From: Silicimonas sp.
GTDB lineage: Bacteria; Pseudomonadota; Alphaproteobacteria; Rhodobacterales; Rhodobacteraceae
Length of the DNA: 48,286 bases
Direction: 5' to 3'
Assembly: GCA_022820365.1 (NCBI GenBank)
Contig: JAJEFO010000095.1
Span: forward strand, 1-48,286
Part shown: one piece after another, positions 10,452 through 19,685 of the stretch
Position numbering within the stretch: position 1 is the first letter of the stretch
Layout of the letters: each line of letters opens with the position of its first letter
Made by a program: the position numbers and the translations under genes
Notes under the pieces: model-generated
What the model saw: the letters and a program-made list of their open reading frames with translations, nothing else
Databases searched by the model: none
Told to the model about the DNA's origin: nothing

Positions 10452-11040
10452 GATGGCAACAGTTCCGCATTGAGTGCGGCAGAACCTAGCAGCAATTGCA
10501 ACCAACCGAAAAGCAGCATCCGCTGGTTCGCCATTCTGGGCGCCTGCTGCCTTGCCTTCCGGGCGCACTGCATGACCGGAAGACTCTGTGCGGGCACGAC
10601 CGCCAGAGCGGAAACCCGCTCCATTCATCATGGAAAGAAGCGGGATGACTGAGCGTGGCCGACGCGGCTTGTCGAAACCGCCGGGAAATTCAACGGAAAT
10701 GCGCACAAAGCGGCTCGCCGCAGCCAGTCAAACCATCTCCGCTGAATGATCAGCACGGTGGTTGCACTCGAGGCGAACCTCGTCGCGACGCTCAAGTCAA
10801 GCTGCCTGCTCCCTTGCCCTTGCGGTGGCCCGCAGGCTCGTGGAGAGGCCACGAAGACACGCAGTCCAGCGCGGCATCCGCCGTGGACCGGCGGACGAGA
10901 CACGAAGGCAACCGGAGATCGAACCGCCCCTCAAAGGTCCCGAATGCGCGGATATGCAATCGGGAATGATGGAACCGAGTGTACGGGCACCTCGTGCGGG
11001 CGTACGCCAACGTCAGCCAGCGCAAGAATCAATTGGCCTT
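10452..11040. other. Gap upstream of the YhdP-like gene, no recognised gene
   Basis: Open frames occur on both strands but their translations are Arg/Pro/Cys-rich and unlike known families. The stretch should contain the promoter of the YhdP-like gene. It leads directly into a transposase-like remnant and probably belongs to the same insert. Confidence 0.4.
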
Positions 11041-11252
11041 GCCTGCCCTGGCCATCCCTGCGGCGGCTGCTCGCCCGCCCGTCACGACACCTACGGACGC
11101 AACACCCTGCCGACGCGGGTGACGCGCCGATACTGCACGGAGTCCCACAACACGTTCAGCCTCCTGCCGGACTGCCTGGCGGCGCGGACGCCGGGGACGC
11201 TGGACGGGGTCGAGGCGGCCATAAATGCTCGTCAGCGCAATGTCTTCCTGCG
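11041..11252 (+). pseudogene. Transposase-like zinc-ribbon/HTH remnant (DUF6431-like)
   Basis: The plus strand reads ACPGHPCGGC, RHDTYGR, TRVTRRYCTESHNTFSLLP and DCLAARTPGTLDGVEAAI. This resembles the N-terminus of DUF6431-type proteins linked to insertion sequences (paired CxxxxC ribbon, HGxYxR, WYCpxCxxTFSLLPDxLAARLPGTL). It continues for a few residues into unrelated sequence, and no catalytic transposase domain follows. It is read as an element relic between the Fic gene and the YhdP-like gene. Recognition is from memory of the pattern. Confidence 0.45.
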
Positions 11253-11445
11253 CCATTTGTCCAACCTACTGAAAGGCGTCCGCCTTCGGCAATCAGGCCC
11301 TGGGATGCTTGATGCGTCCCTTTGTGGTCCTAGGCAAGGATGTAGCGCGCCGGCCCTTCGGTGGAGATCGCCCGCTTGGGGGGCGTCAGAAACCAGGCGT
11401 GAGAGAGCCGTCCCCGCATACGCATGGCGTTCGGCAACATTTCCG

Positions 11446-12771
11446 TCAGATGCGCGAACGCCGGTTTGCGGCGTTTCTCTCCTGGATGTCCTTTTCCGTC
11501 AGCCCGTAAAGGAAGGCGGAGGTGGGCGAGGCGTTGCTGGCCGTCTCGGACAGAATCTCGACCATGCTTGACCGGTCTTCCTCATCAAGATCGTCGAAGA
11601 GCGCATCCACCAGGCCGGGAATCTCCTCGTCTGGCATCCTGTCGCGGAACACCTGTCCCAGCGCTCGCGAGATTCGCGCCCGCTCCCGAATCTCGAGGGC
11701 GCGCGGGATCCGCTGACCGGACATGGCCTGGACATAGTCATGCACGGTCGTCTCGTAGGAGAGGGCGATCGCTTCCCCCAGAAGGTCGGTCGCCCCCGTC
11801 TCGTAGAACTCGATCAGTCCGAGAATGTAGGGCGTCTGGTCAATCCCGATGAAGGTGAGCGGGGGCAGGCCGGCACGCAGCAGCGGCTCGTTGGACAGGA
11901 GCCGGCCTATCCGCTTGTTTCCGTCCCCGAACGCTTGCAGGTAGGAGATCCCTGCAAGCAGAAGGAAAGACGCCTCGAACGGGTTCTCGACAAGCCTGGC
12001 CTTGGCCAGGAGGTCGCCGAGGCCGGAAGCGAGAAGGACATGATCGGACGCGGGACGGTAGCTGGTCGCCGAGACCCGGACCGCGTTGCGCCGGATGGTG
12101 CCCAGATCGGCCGGATCCATCAGGTCGCGCATCATCAGGACGTGGCGACGGCGCACGATCTCTGCATCCGGGAAAGATTCCTCGATGCTGTCGATCATGG
12201 CGGAGATGGCCGCCTTGTGGTTCAGGATCATGGCCGTCTCCAAAATGTCCCGGCCTGAAGCGGTCTGGCCGTACTTGATCAGGAGCTCCGTCGAAAGATG
12301 GTCATAGGTGTTCCCCTCCAGGTTCGAGGAGGCCCAGGACAGGTCGATCAGGAACCGTTCTGCAATTGCCCGGCACCAGACTGAGGCGGCAGGACGCTGC
12401 CCGCCCACCTTGTCAACCGCCACCTGCATCCGTCCAGCCGACCCATCCGGCAGCCAGCGGGTCTCGTTCGGGACGTAGTTGCCGATGCGGTCAGGGTCAT
12501 AAGGGATCGGGTTGCGACGTCGCGGATCCGTCGCCAGGCGCCGCGCGTCCGGCGTGAGAAAGAACCGGGCACCGCGGGTCTGCCCTTCCTTGGCGAGGAG
12601 GCCCCGGCCGATCAGGCCGCTCATCACCCGGGACATCGTGGCCTGGCTGGGCGCCTCGCGCATGCGAGACATCAGCTCGCGCTGGCTGACTGGGTCGGGA
12701 CTGCGCAGGAGCGCTTCCATGACGGCGCGTTCCTGCGGGTTCAGGTTCCGGATTTCAATGATGGCGTGCAT
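11446..12771 (-). CDS. Fic family protein with N-terminal winged helix, catalytic His replaced by Gln
   Basis: 441 residues. Residues about 10-75 form a MarR-like winged helix (PQERAVMEALL, QATMSRVMSGLIGRGLL), and the Fic domain spans about 130-320. The Fic loop reads Y277-LQAFGDGNKRIGR-290, where Gln279 stands in place of the catalytic His of HPFxDGNGR; the phosphate-binding DGNKR part is kept. An inhibitory-helix-like motif SSNLEGN lies at 148-154 with Glu152. Fic enzymes AMPylate or otherwise modify target hydroxyls; without the His, ordinary AMP transfer is doubtful. I recall a Fic subgroup that naturally has YLQxFxDxNKR, so this may be a lineage trait rather than decay. A winged helix suggests autoregulation. 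It sits next to element remnants. Confidence 0.85.
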   Translation of the reverse strand: MHAIIEIRNLNPQERAVMEALLRSPDPVSQRELMSRMREAPSQATMSRVMSGLIGRGLLAKEGQTRGARFFLTPDARRLATDPRRRNPIPYDPDRIGNYVPNETRWLPDGSAGRMQVAVDKVGGQRPAASVWCRAIAERFLIDLSWASSNLEGNTYDHLSTELLIKYGQTASGRDILETAMILNHKAAISAMIDSIEESFPDAEIVRRRHVLMMRDLMDPADLGTIRRNAVRVSATSYRPASDHVLLASGLGDLLAKARLVENPFEASFLLLAGISYLQAFGDGNKRIGRLLSNEPLLRAGLPPLTFIGIDQTPYILGLIEFYETGATDLLGEAIALSYETTVHDYVQAMSGQRIPRALEIRERARISRALGQVFRDRMPDEEIPGLVDALFDDLDEEDRSSMVEILSETASNASPTSAFLYGLTEKDIQERNAANRRSRI

Positions 12772-12774
12772 GTG

Positions 12775-12815
12775 ACACCTGTTTTATTCATGATTTATCC
12801 AAGTAGCTCAGGTGT
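12775..12815. promoter_or_regulatory. Widely spaced inverted repeat around the putative Fic promoter
   Basis: ACACCTG (12775-12781) and CAGGTGT (12809-12815) are perfect 7-base arms around a 27-base AT-rich spacer, immediately upstream of the Fic start (the first arm covers its AGGTG ribosome-binding region). The arrangement would suit an operator bound by the gene's own winged helix. This is inference from position. Confidence 0.35.
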
Positions 12816-13226
12816 GGGCCCCATGCAAGCTGCAAAGATGAAGACGAAACCTTGAAGTGTTGCAATCATTGGAAAAATCCTGTACATGATTTCGTGAATG
12901 AACAGCGAATAAATTCACGAGGGATCCTGCTTCCGACAGGGAGGCGATCAGGACGGACCGCAGCCTGGGCGGAGCCGACCCCACGCTTTGTCGAGACTGG
13001 AATGGCCATGCGGGCCGCCGCTCCCGTGCATCACGACATGCTGCCCCTTGACGTCGAGTCCGCGTCCTAAGTGCCGAATTTCGGCAAGTTTCCGCCCAAT
13101 TTGACCTGTTGCGGGTCCCGTAACGTGATCGACTCCAAACGAGTACGGTGCGGGCCTTGACACGACGCGTGCCGTTAAGGGATGAATCCTTGACCCCTTT
13201 TCCTGAGAAAGGAGGGACGACTCCAC
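12816..13226. other. Gap between Fic gene and M23 peptidase gene
   Basis: No gene is recognised. An 8-base inverted repeat, TCGTGAAT (12892-12899) and ATTCACGA (12913-12920), lies in an AT-richer patch; its role is unknown. The right end contains AAGGAGG (13209-13215), the ribosome binding site of the M23 gene, 11 bases before its GTG start. A minus-strand frame of 168 codons through here has no family features and overlaps the M23 start. Confidence 0.4.
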
Positions 13227-14546
13227 GTGAATCTGTTTGGCAAGACATTCCGGTCAACGCTCGCACGCGCCTTTCCTGAGAAAACGCTTTTCCTTCGATC
13301 GGATGGCGAAACAAGGTTCATTCGGCTCACGCCCTTCGTCCAGGTCGCCGGAATTTCCGGCTGCGCGCTGGTCCTCTGCTGGACAATCGTGTCGTCCGCC
13401 ATGGTGGTGTTGCACGGTTTCGGTTCCGGCACACTCTACGAACAGGCGCTCCGCGATCAGGCCGTTTACGAGTCGCGCCTCAACAAGCTGGCGATCGAGC
13501 GCAATGCGCGCGCAAGGGAGGCGGCCAGCGCCTACGGACGACTTGCCGCTGCATTGGAAGAGATATCGACGATCCAGTCCCAGCTCCTCCGTTCCGAAGA
13601 TCGCCGCCGCGAGCTGGAGGTCGGAGTAGACGTGATCGCCGGCACGCTTCGCAAGTCAATGAAGGAGCGTGACGAAGCGCGCTCGCAATCCGCAGCCTTG
13701 CTTGCCAGGCTCAACGAAAGCGCCACGGGGCTTGCTGCCGAGACTACGGAAGAAGAGCTTGCCGCAACACTTGGATTCCTGACTGCAGCGTTGGCCGGCG
13801 TCGCGCAGGAAAGGGACGAATTGCAAAGAACCTTCGACGCGGCGGAGGATCGTCTCGACGAGGTCGCGTACGAGAAAAGGCTCGAGGTCGAACGAAACGA
13901 ACGGGTTTTTCGCCAGATCGAAGATGCCATCGAGACCTCGCTGGCGCCAATCAAGGACATGTTCGCTGCCGTCGGACTGCCCACCGACAGCATTATCGAG
14001 CAAGTGCGCCGGCGATATTCCGGCCAAGGAGGCCTGCTGTCGCCGGTGGTCCTTTCGACGTCCGGAGAAACTGAGGAAGATCCCCAGTTGCTTCGAGCCA
14101 GTGAAGTCCTGGAACTGCTTCGTGAAGCCGAACTCTTCCGTGTCACCGTGCAGAGCTTGCCCTTCGGCTATCCGATTCGTGGTGTGCATCGTTCGACCAG
14201 CGGATTCGGAATGCGTTGGGGCAAGATGCACCGGGGCCACGACTGGGCGGGACCGACCGGAACTCCGATTCTTGCAACCGGGGACGGCGTCGTGACCTTT
14301 GCGAGACGGCATGCAGGGTACGGAAAGATGATCAAGATCAAGCACGATTTCGGCTTCGAGACCCGATATGCACATCTTTCGAGATTCCGGGTGAAAGAAG
14401 GGCAAAGAGTCTCGCGCGGCGAGAGAATCGGTGATATGGGGAACACTGGAAACTCGACGGGGACCCATCTGCACTACGAAATCCGCACACATGGGAAAGC
14501 GATCAACCCACTGATTTACATCAAGGCAGCAAGAGATGTTTTCTAA
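13227..14546 (+). CDS. M23 family metallopeptidase with DUF5930-type N-terminus
   Basis: 439 residues, GTG start supported by AAGGAGG. The N-terminus (FPEKTLFLRSDGETRFIRL) matches the DUF5930-type leader of alphaproteobacterial M23 proteins; a membrane segment spans about 40-63, a long charged coiled coil about 70-250, and the M23 (LytM) domain about 325-430. The zinc ligands are present: a His/Asp pair around 335-339 in MHRGHDWAG and HLHYE at about 414-418. It is therefore likely an active or at least metal-binding periplasmic peptidoglycan endopeptidase anchored to the inner membrane. It overlaps the bactofilin gene by 11 bases, implying translational coupling and joint action on cell shape. 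Confidence 0.9.
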   Translation: MNLFGKTFRSTLARAFPEKTLFLRSDGETRFIRLTPFVQVAGISGCALVLCWTIVSSAMVVLHGFGSGTLYEQALRDQAVYESRLNKLAIERNARAREAASAYGRLAAALEEISTIQSQLLRSEDRRRELEVGVDVIAGTLRKSMKERDEARSQSAALLARLNESATGLAAETTEEELAATLGFLTAALAGVAQERDELQRTFDAAEDRLDEVAYEKRLEVERNERVFRQIEDAIETSLAPIKDMFAAVGLPTDSIIEQVRRRYSGQGGLLSPVVLSTSGETEEDPQLLRASEVLELLREAELFRVTVQSLPFGYPIRGVHRSTSGFGMRWGKMHRGHDWAGPTGTPILATGDGVVTFARRHAGYGKMIKIKHDFGFETRYAHLSRFRVKEGQRVSRGERIGDMGNTGNSTGTHLHYEIRTHGKAINPLIYIKAARDVF

Positions 14547-15081
14547 GAGCAAGACAAACGAACCCGACGCAAAACCGCATTCTGGCGAGACCTTCAAGGC
14601 CAAGGCCGGCGAAGACGCTCCGACCGTAAGCGAGGTGCCTGCACGTGCCACGAAGGCCAAGCCGCCACCGTCGATCCTGGCATCGGACCTCAAGGTCATC
14701 GGCAACATCAAGACATCCGGCGACATCAACATCGAAGGCGAGGTGGAGGGCAACATTCACGCTCATCTCCTCACCGTCGGGGAAAGCGCGACCATCAAGG
14801 GCGAATGCAACGCGGATGATGTGGTCGTGCATGGACGTGTCATCGGCAAGGTGCGAGGGCTCAAGGTACGTCTCACATCCAACGCGCGCGTCGAGGGCGA
14901 CATCATCCACAAGACGATTGCAATCGAATCAGGCGCGCATTTTGACGGTTCGGTTCAGCGGCAGAAGGATCCGCCCAGCGTCAAGCCTGGCAGCAATGCT
15001 CCCAAGCCTTCTGGATCGCCGCAGCCCGGAACCCAAGCGCAGCCCGGAACCCAGGCGCAGCCCGCATCGATCAAGACCTGA
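14536..15081 (+). CDS. Bactofilin (polymer-forming cytoskeletal protein)
   Basis: 181 residues. The central part, about 48-145 (LKVIGNIKTSGDINIEGEVEG, then repeated hydrophobic beta-rungs such as VVVHGRVIGKV and ARVEGDIIHK), is a bactofilin beta-helix. The N-terminal 45 residues are charged and probably disordered; the C-terminal tail is Pro/Gln-rich with a short tandem repeat of QPGTQA. Bactofilins form nucleotide-free filaments and often recruit M23 peptidases to define local wall growth, which agrees with the overlapping upstream gene. A hairpin follows 14 bases after the stop. Confidence 0.9.
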   Translation: MFSKSKTNEPDAKPHSGETFKAKAGEDAPTVSEVPARATKAKPPPSILASDLKVIGNIKTSGDINIEGEVEGNIHAHLLTVGESATIKGECNADDVVVHGRVIGKVRGLKVRLTSNARVEGDIIHKTIAIESGAHFDGSVQRQKDPPSVKPGSNAPKPSGSPQPGTQAQPGTQAQPASIKT

Positions 15082-15094
15082 AACGCATGCTATT

Positions 15095-15128
15095 GAACCA
15101 GGGGGCCGTGACCGCGGCACCCCGGTTC
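15095..15128 (+). terminator. Hairpin behind the M23-bactofilin pair
   Basis: GAACC and GGTTC close a stem whose inner part pairs GGGG with CCCC and GCCG with CGGC. It begins 14 bases after the bactofilin stop. Only a short T-containing run follows (TTCTTC overlap), so a moderate-strength terminator is inferred. Confidence 0.45.
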
Positions 15129-15279
15129 TTCATGCGCATCCGCCACAGTCAGCCCTTGAGTCAGGCAATTCCCGGACCTGCCCCGGTGGCGCCCCATGTC
15201 CGCGCGGCCAGGCCGGGAGCTTGTCAATCATGAACAGGACAAGCAATGTGGCGGCAGCGTTCGAAGAAAGGCATTTGAC

Positions 15280-18270
15280 ATGCCGCGTCAGGATTCGACG
15301 ATCATCGACTCAACCGACGAAGTTTCCCTTGCAGGAATTTGCAGGCCGATAAGGTCCGTGTCAGAGGAAATCGCGGGGGAGATTCTGAACGATCTTCGCG
15401 ATGCCGGATCCGACCATCCCGAGCTGATCGCGTTCCTGAACAGGGAATCGCGGAACCGTGACCTTCTTTTGGCCTCGATTGCACTTTCGTCGCATCTTCG
15501 CGGCATCGCGACCACTCACCCGGAATGCATCTTGCCAACCTTTTTCGAAGCGCCGGACGAGTTGCTTGATCGCTTGGTCGAGGATGCAAGGGAAGCGTGG
15601 CGAACCCACCCTTCCGAAGCGGATCTCATGCAGCGCCTGCGCGAACTCAAGCGCCAGCTTGCCTTCTCGCTGGCGCTCTATGACCTCAGGCGGGTCCTCG
15701 AGACACGACGGGTCACCTCGTGGCTCAGCGCCTTCGCACGAGCCGCGACATCGTCGGCGGTCAATCATGTGCTGAAGGCCGCGCACAATTCCGGCAAGCT
15801 GGTCCTGAACAACGAAGAGGAGCCAAGCAGGTCGTCGGGGCTTGCCGTCATCGGCATGGGCAAGCTCGGTTCGGGCGAGCTGAACTATTCCTCCGACATC
15901 GATCTCGTCGTAATCTACGACCTGAAGTCGGGAATCGTGAGGGATGAAGGAGAGGCTACGCGAATCTTCTCCCGCATGATCCGGCGTCTCATCAAGATCC
16001 TGCAGGAGCGCACCGGAGACGGATACGTCTTCCGGACCGACCTGCGCCTGCGGCCGGACCCCGGCTCCACGGCGCTTGCCCTGCCCTACGAAATCGCGAT
16101 GCGCTACTACGAAGACAGAGGCCAGACCTGGGAGCGCGCTGCCTACATCAAGGCGGGCGTCGTAGCCGGCGATCTGCAGACCGGCAGCGCCTTTTGCCGG
16201 GAAATGACACCGTTCATTTTCCGCAAGTACCTCGACTACGTTGCCATCGCGGACATCCATTCGATCAAGAGGCAGATCCATGCGCACAAGGGATTCGGCG
16301 AAATCACCGTGCTTGGTCACAACGTCAAGCTAGGACGCGGCGGCATTCGGGAAATCGAGTTCTTTGCCCAAACCCAGCAACTGATTGCAGGCGGGCGAAT
16401 GCCGGCGCTTCGCACGCGCCCCACGGAGAGGACGCTCGCGGCGCTGGCCGAAGAAGGATGGATCGACCGCAAGACCGAGATCCTGCTGCGGGACGCCTAC
16501 TGGTTCCTGCGCGATGTCGAACACCGAATCCAGATGCGCCGCGACGAACAGACGCACCTGCTGCCTGACAACGAGGAAGAGCTCGGCGAACTTGCCCTGA
16601 TGATGGGATTTGAGAGCGCCGAAGCCTTTGCCGACACGTTCCGGGAAACGCTGGAACTGGTCGAGAGCCACTATGACAGGCTCTTCGAACAGGACAAGGA
16701 ACACCCCGTCGAGGAAGGCAGCTTTGTCTTCGCCGGCGACGACGACGATCCGGACACTCTTGAAACGCTTGACAGGATGGGATTCAAGCGCCCGTCCGAA
16801 GTGTCGTCAATTGTCCGGACGTGGCAATCCGGGCGCTATCGCGCAACCCAGACCGACGCGGCTCGCCATCGCCTTCTCGACCTCATGCCCCGGCTTCTGC
16901 AGACATTTGCCGATACCGGGCAACCTGACGAGACGCTCGTGAAGTTTGACACGTTTCTCTCGGGATTGCCGGCCGGCATCCAGCTGTTCTCAGTCCTAGG
17001 CAGCAATTCCGGCCTGATGTCGCTGCTGGTGAATATCCTCGGAGCGGCCCCTAAGCTCGCTGCGGTCATAAGCCGCAAGCCGAACATTTTCGACGGCATG
17101 CTGGATCCGGCATTGCTGTCGGAACTGCCGGTGCGTCGCGTGCTGTCGGACCGCCTGGACGCCTTCCTCAGCGGAGAGTTCGCCCACGAAGAAATTCTCA
17201 ACCGCCTGCGCATCTTCGCCGCCGAGCAGAAATTCCTCGTCGGCGTGCGGCTCCTGACCGGCGCGATCAACGGCGAGCGCGCGGCCTGGGCATTTACGGA
17301 CATTGCCGATCTGACGATGCAGGCCGCGCTCGCTGCAGTCACGCGGGAAATGGAGGCCGCACATGGTCGCGTCGCTGGCGGCAAAGCGACGATCGTCGGC
17401 TTCGGAAAACTCGGCAGCCTGGAGATGACGGCAGATTCCGACGTCGACATCATCCTGCTCTACACGCACGACCCCGACTGCTCGGAATCCGATGGCGGCA
17501 ATCCGATCGACCCGGTTCGCTACTACACCCGGCTGACGCGACGCCTGATCGCCGCCCTGTCCGCCCCGACCGCAGAGGGCGTGCTCTACGAGGTTGACAT
17601 GCGCCTTCGGCCCTCCGGCAACAAGGGCCCGGTTGCTACCAACATCAGGGCCTTCAGCAGGTACCAGCGCGAGGAGGCATGGACCTGGGAACACATGGCG
17701 CTGACGCGCGCGCGCGTCGTTGCCGGCGACCAGACGCTTGCCCTTGACGTCTGGGAAGTGCTTGACGACGTTCTCTTCACCGCCCGAGACGTGAAGAAGT
17801 CCGCAAAGAACATGTCGGAGATGCGGCAGCGCATCGCGGACGAGAAGCCTCCTTCGAATGTCTGGGACCTGAAGCTTGTCCCGGGCGGCCTGATCGACAT
17901 CGAGTTCATTGCACAGTTCCTGCGGCTGCATGCCGGGCATGTTCTTGACGACGTCCCGGCACCGGGAGCCGAAACTCGGTCGACGCTTGAAGCGCTAGGG
18001 CCGGTGATGATCGGCGCGAACGAGACGGCGACACTCCTCGCCGCTCTGCATCTCTATACCCAGATCCAGCAAGTCATTCGCCTTTGTCTCGAGGAACGGT
18101 TCGACCCGGAAACCGCGCCCCGCGCATTCCGGGAACTGATGCTCGGATGTGTCGACTTTCCTGACTTCGACACGCTTGTGGCTCATTTGGAGGTAACCGC
18201 AAAGGCGGTGAGAGAAGTGTTCACGCGCACGATCGTGGAAGGGAATCTCTGCGTCGAAACGGATGGGTGA
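15280..18270 (+). CDS. glnE: Bifunctional glutamine synthetase adenylyltransferase/deadenylase
   Basis: 996 residues from the ATG at 15280 (AAAGG 8 bases upstream); an ATG at 15196 in the same frame lacks a ribosome binding site. GlnE adenylylates glutamine synthetase when nitrogen is plentiful and removes AMP by phosphorolysis when it is scarce, under PII control. Two nucleotidyltransferase modules are visible: GMGKLGSGELNYSSDIDL at about 190-210 (deadenylase half) and GFGKLGSLEMTADSDVDI at about 705-722 (adenylylase half), each with the catalytic Asp-x-Asp. Length and layout are normal. It converges with the TRAP operon with only 38 bases between, and no obvious terminator was found there. 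amtB lies about 25 kb away. Confidence 0.95.
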   Translation: MPRQDSTIIDSTDEVSLAGICRPIRSVSEEIAGEILNDLRDAGSDHPELIAFLNRESRNRDLLLASIALSSHLRGIATTHPECILPTFFEAPDELLDRLVEDAREAWRTHPSEADLMQRLRELKRQLAFSLALYDLRRVLETRRVTSWLSAFARAATSSAVNHVLKAAHNSGKLVLNNEEEPSRSSGLAVIGMGKLGSGELNYSSDIDLVVIYDLKSGIVRDEGEATRIFSRMIRRLIKILQERTGDGYVFRTDLRLRPDPGSTALALPYEIAMRYYEDRGQTWERAAYIKAGVVAGDLQTGSAFCREMTPFIFRKYLDYVAIADIHSIKRQIHAHKGFGEITVLGHNVKLGRGGIREIEFFAQTQQLIAGGRMPALRTRPTERTLAALAEEGWIDRKTEILLRDAYWFLRDVEHRIQMRRDEQTHLLPDNEEELGELALMMGFESAEAFADTFRETLELVESHYDRLFEQDKEHPVEEGSFVFAGDDDDPDTLETLDRMGFKRPSEVSSIVRTWQSGRYRATQTDAARHRLLDLMPRLLQTFADTGQPDETLVKFDTFLSGLPAGIQLFSVLGSNSGLMSLLVNILGAAPKLAAVISRKPNIFDGMLDPALLSELPVRRVLSDRLDAFLSGEFAHEEILNRLRIFAAEQKFLVGVRLLTGAINGERAAWAFTDIADLTMQAALAAVTREMEAAHGRVAGGKATIVGFGKLGSLEMTADSDVDIILLYTHDPDCSESDGGNPIDPVRYYTRLTRRLIAALSAPTAEGVLYEVDMRLRPSGNKGPVATNIRAFSRYQREEAWTWEHMALTRARVVAGDQTLALDVWEVLDDVLFTARDVKKSAKNMSEMRQRIADEKPPSNVWDLKLVPGGLIDIEFIAQFLRLHAGHVLDDVPAPGAETRSTLEALGPVMIGANETATLLAALHLYTQIQQVIRLCLEERFDPETAPRAFRELMLGCVDFPDFDTLVAHLEVTAKAVREVFTRTIVEGNLCVETDG

Positions 18271-18308
18271 CGCCCGCTTCTGGGACGAACGAACGATCGG
18301 AAGATTCA

Positions 18309-19685
18309 CTATCTCGTGATGATTTCCGGGCCCATGACCGAGTTTGGCAGGAAGGTGCTGAGCCAGGGCACGTAGGTGACAAGAATCAGGAACACGACCA
18401 GCACGGCCAGGAACGGCAATGCGGCGCGCACGACGGCCATCATCGGCATGCCTGCAACGCCAGACGTCACGAAGAGATTCAGTCCCACGGGCGGAGTGAT
18501 CATGCCGATTTCCATGTTGACCACCATGATGATGCCCAGGTGAATCGGATCGATTCCAAGCTCGACTGCGATCGGGAAGATCAGCGGGGCAACGATCACG
18601 AGCAGCCCTGATGGCTCCATGAACTGCCCGCCGATCAACAGGATGACGTTCACGACGATCAGGAACGCGACGGGCCCGTAGCCAACTTCCAGCATCGCGG
18701 CGGCAATGGCCTGGGGAATCTGTTCGTCGGTCAGCACGTGCTTAAGGAGAAGTGCGTTCGCGATGACGAACAGAAGCGTGATCGTCAGTTTCCCGGCTTC
18801 CAGGAGCGTGTGCCTGGTGTCCGGATGAACGAACGACGTGATCAATGCCTGGGGCTTGCGATACAGCGGCAGGTTTGCCGTACCCGATGCCGTCGCAAGC
18901 GGACCCATGTCGCGATAGACAAAGCAGGCAACAATGAAAGCGTAGACCGCTGCAACCGCGGCGGCCTCGGTTGGCGTGAATACCCCGCCATAGATGCCGC
19001 CAAGTATGATGAGTATGAGGAAAAGGCCCCAGCCGGCCTCACGTCCGCTCTCGAATATCTCCCGAAAGCCCTTCCACTCACCCCGTGGCAGGTTGCGGAT
19101 CCTGGCTATTACGTAGATCGTGATCATCAGCATGAGACCTGCGACAATGCCGGGAATGACGCCGGCGAGAAACATTCGTCCCACCGAAACCTCGACGGCC
19201 GCGGCGTAAACGACCATGACTATGGAGGGCGGAATCAGGATGCCGAGCGTGCCGGCGTTGCAAATGACACCCGCCGCGAATTCCTTCGAGTATCCAACTT
19301 GACGCATGCCGGCCACCACGATCGTGCCGATTGCTACGACCGTGGCGGGAGAAGACCCTGACAGGGCCGCGAAGAGCATGCAGGCGAAGACGCCGGCGAT
19401 GGCCAGGCCGCCCGGCAAATGCCCGACGCAAGCGACCGAGAACCGGATGATCCGGCGCGCAACGCCACCCGTCGTCATAAAAGCCGATGCCAGAATGAAG
19501 AACGGAATCGCAAGCAGCGTGAAGTGCCCCTCGAAAGCCTCGAAGAGCGTACCTGCTACGGAGGCAAGCGAACTCTCCGAGAAAACCAGTAGGAACAGCG
19601 TTGAGGACAGCCCGAGCGCAACTGCGATCGGAACACCGAGCAAGAGGAGCCCGATCACCATCGAGAACAGAAGCACGACTTCCAT
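18309..19685 (-). CDS. dctM: TRAP transporter large permease (DctM)
   Basis: 458 residues from the ATG at 19685, which overlaps the stop of the DctQ gene by one base (TAATG) and has GGGGAG about 9 bases upstream. The protein shows many membrane segments with DctM signatures: LSGSSPATVVAIGTI, GTLGILIPPSI, FTPTEAAAVAAVYA and MITPPVGLN. It is the large, ion-coupled membrane subunit of a tripartite periplasmic transporter, working with DctQ and the binding protein encoded upstream. The symbol is used generically; substrate is not implied. Confidence 0.92.
   Translation of the reverse strand: MEVVLLFSMVIGLLLLGVPIAVALGLSSTLFLLVFSESSLASVAGTLFEAFEGHFTLLAIPFFILASAFMTTGGVARRIIRFSVACVGHLPGGLAIAGVFACMLFAALSGSSPATVVAIGTIVVAGMRQVGYSKEFAAGVICNAGTLGILIPPSIVMVVYAAAVEVSVGRMFLAGVIPGIVAGLMLMITIYVIARIRNLPRGEWKGFREIFESGREAGWGLFLILIILGGIYGGVFTPTEAAAVAAVYAFIVACFVYRDMGPLATASGTANLPLYRKPQALITSFVHPDTRHTLLEAGKLTITLLFVIANALLLKHVLTDEQIPQAIAAAMLEVGYGPVAFLIVVNVILLIGGQFMEPSGLLVIVAPLIFPIAVELGIDPIHLGIIMVVNMEIGMITPPVGLNLFVTSGVAGMPMMAVVRAALPFLAVLVVFLILVTYVPWLSTFLPNSVMGPEIITR

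Noticed and set aside
10762-11571. Plus-strand frame of 269 codons as an intact gene
   Set aside because: Only the middle part (11041-11252) resembles a known family; the rest is unlike protein and its end is antisense to the Fic gene.
12808-13314. Minus-strand frame of 168 codons upstream of the M23 gene
   Set aside because: No domain features, no ribosome binding site, and it overlaps the M23 start.
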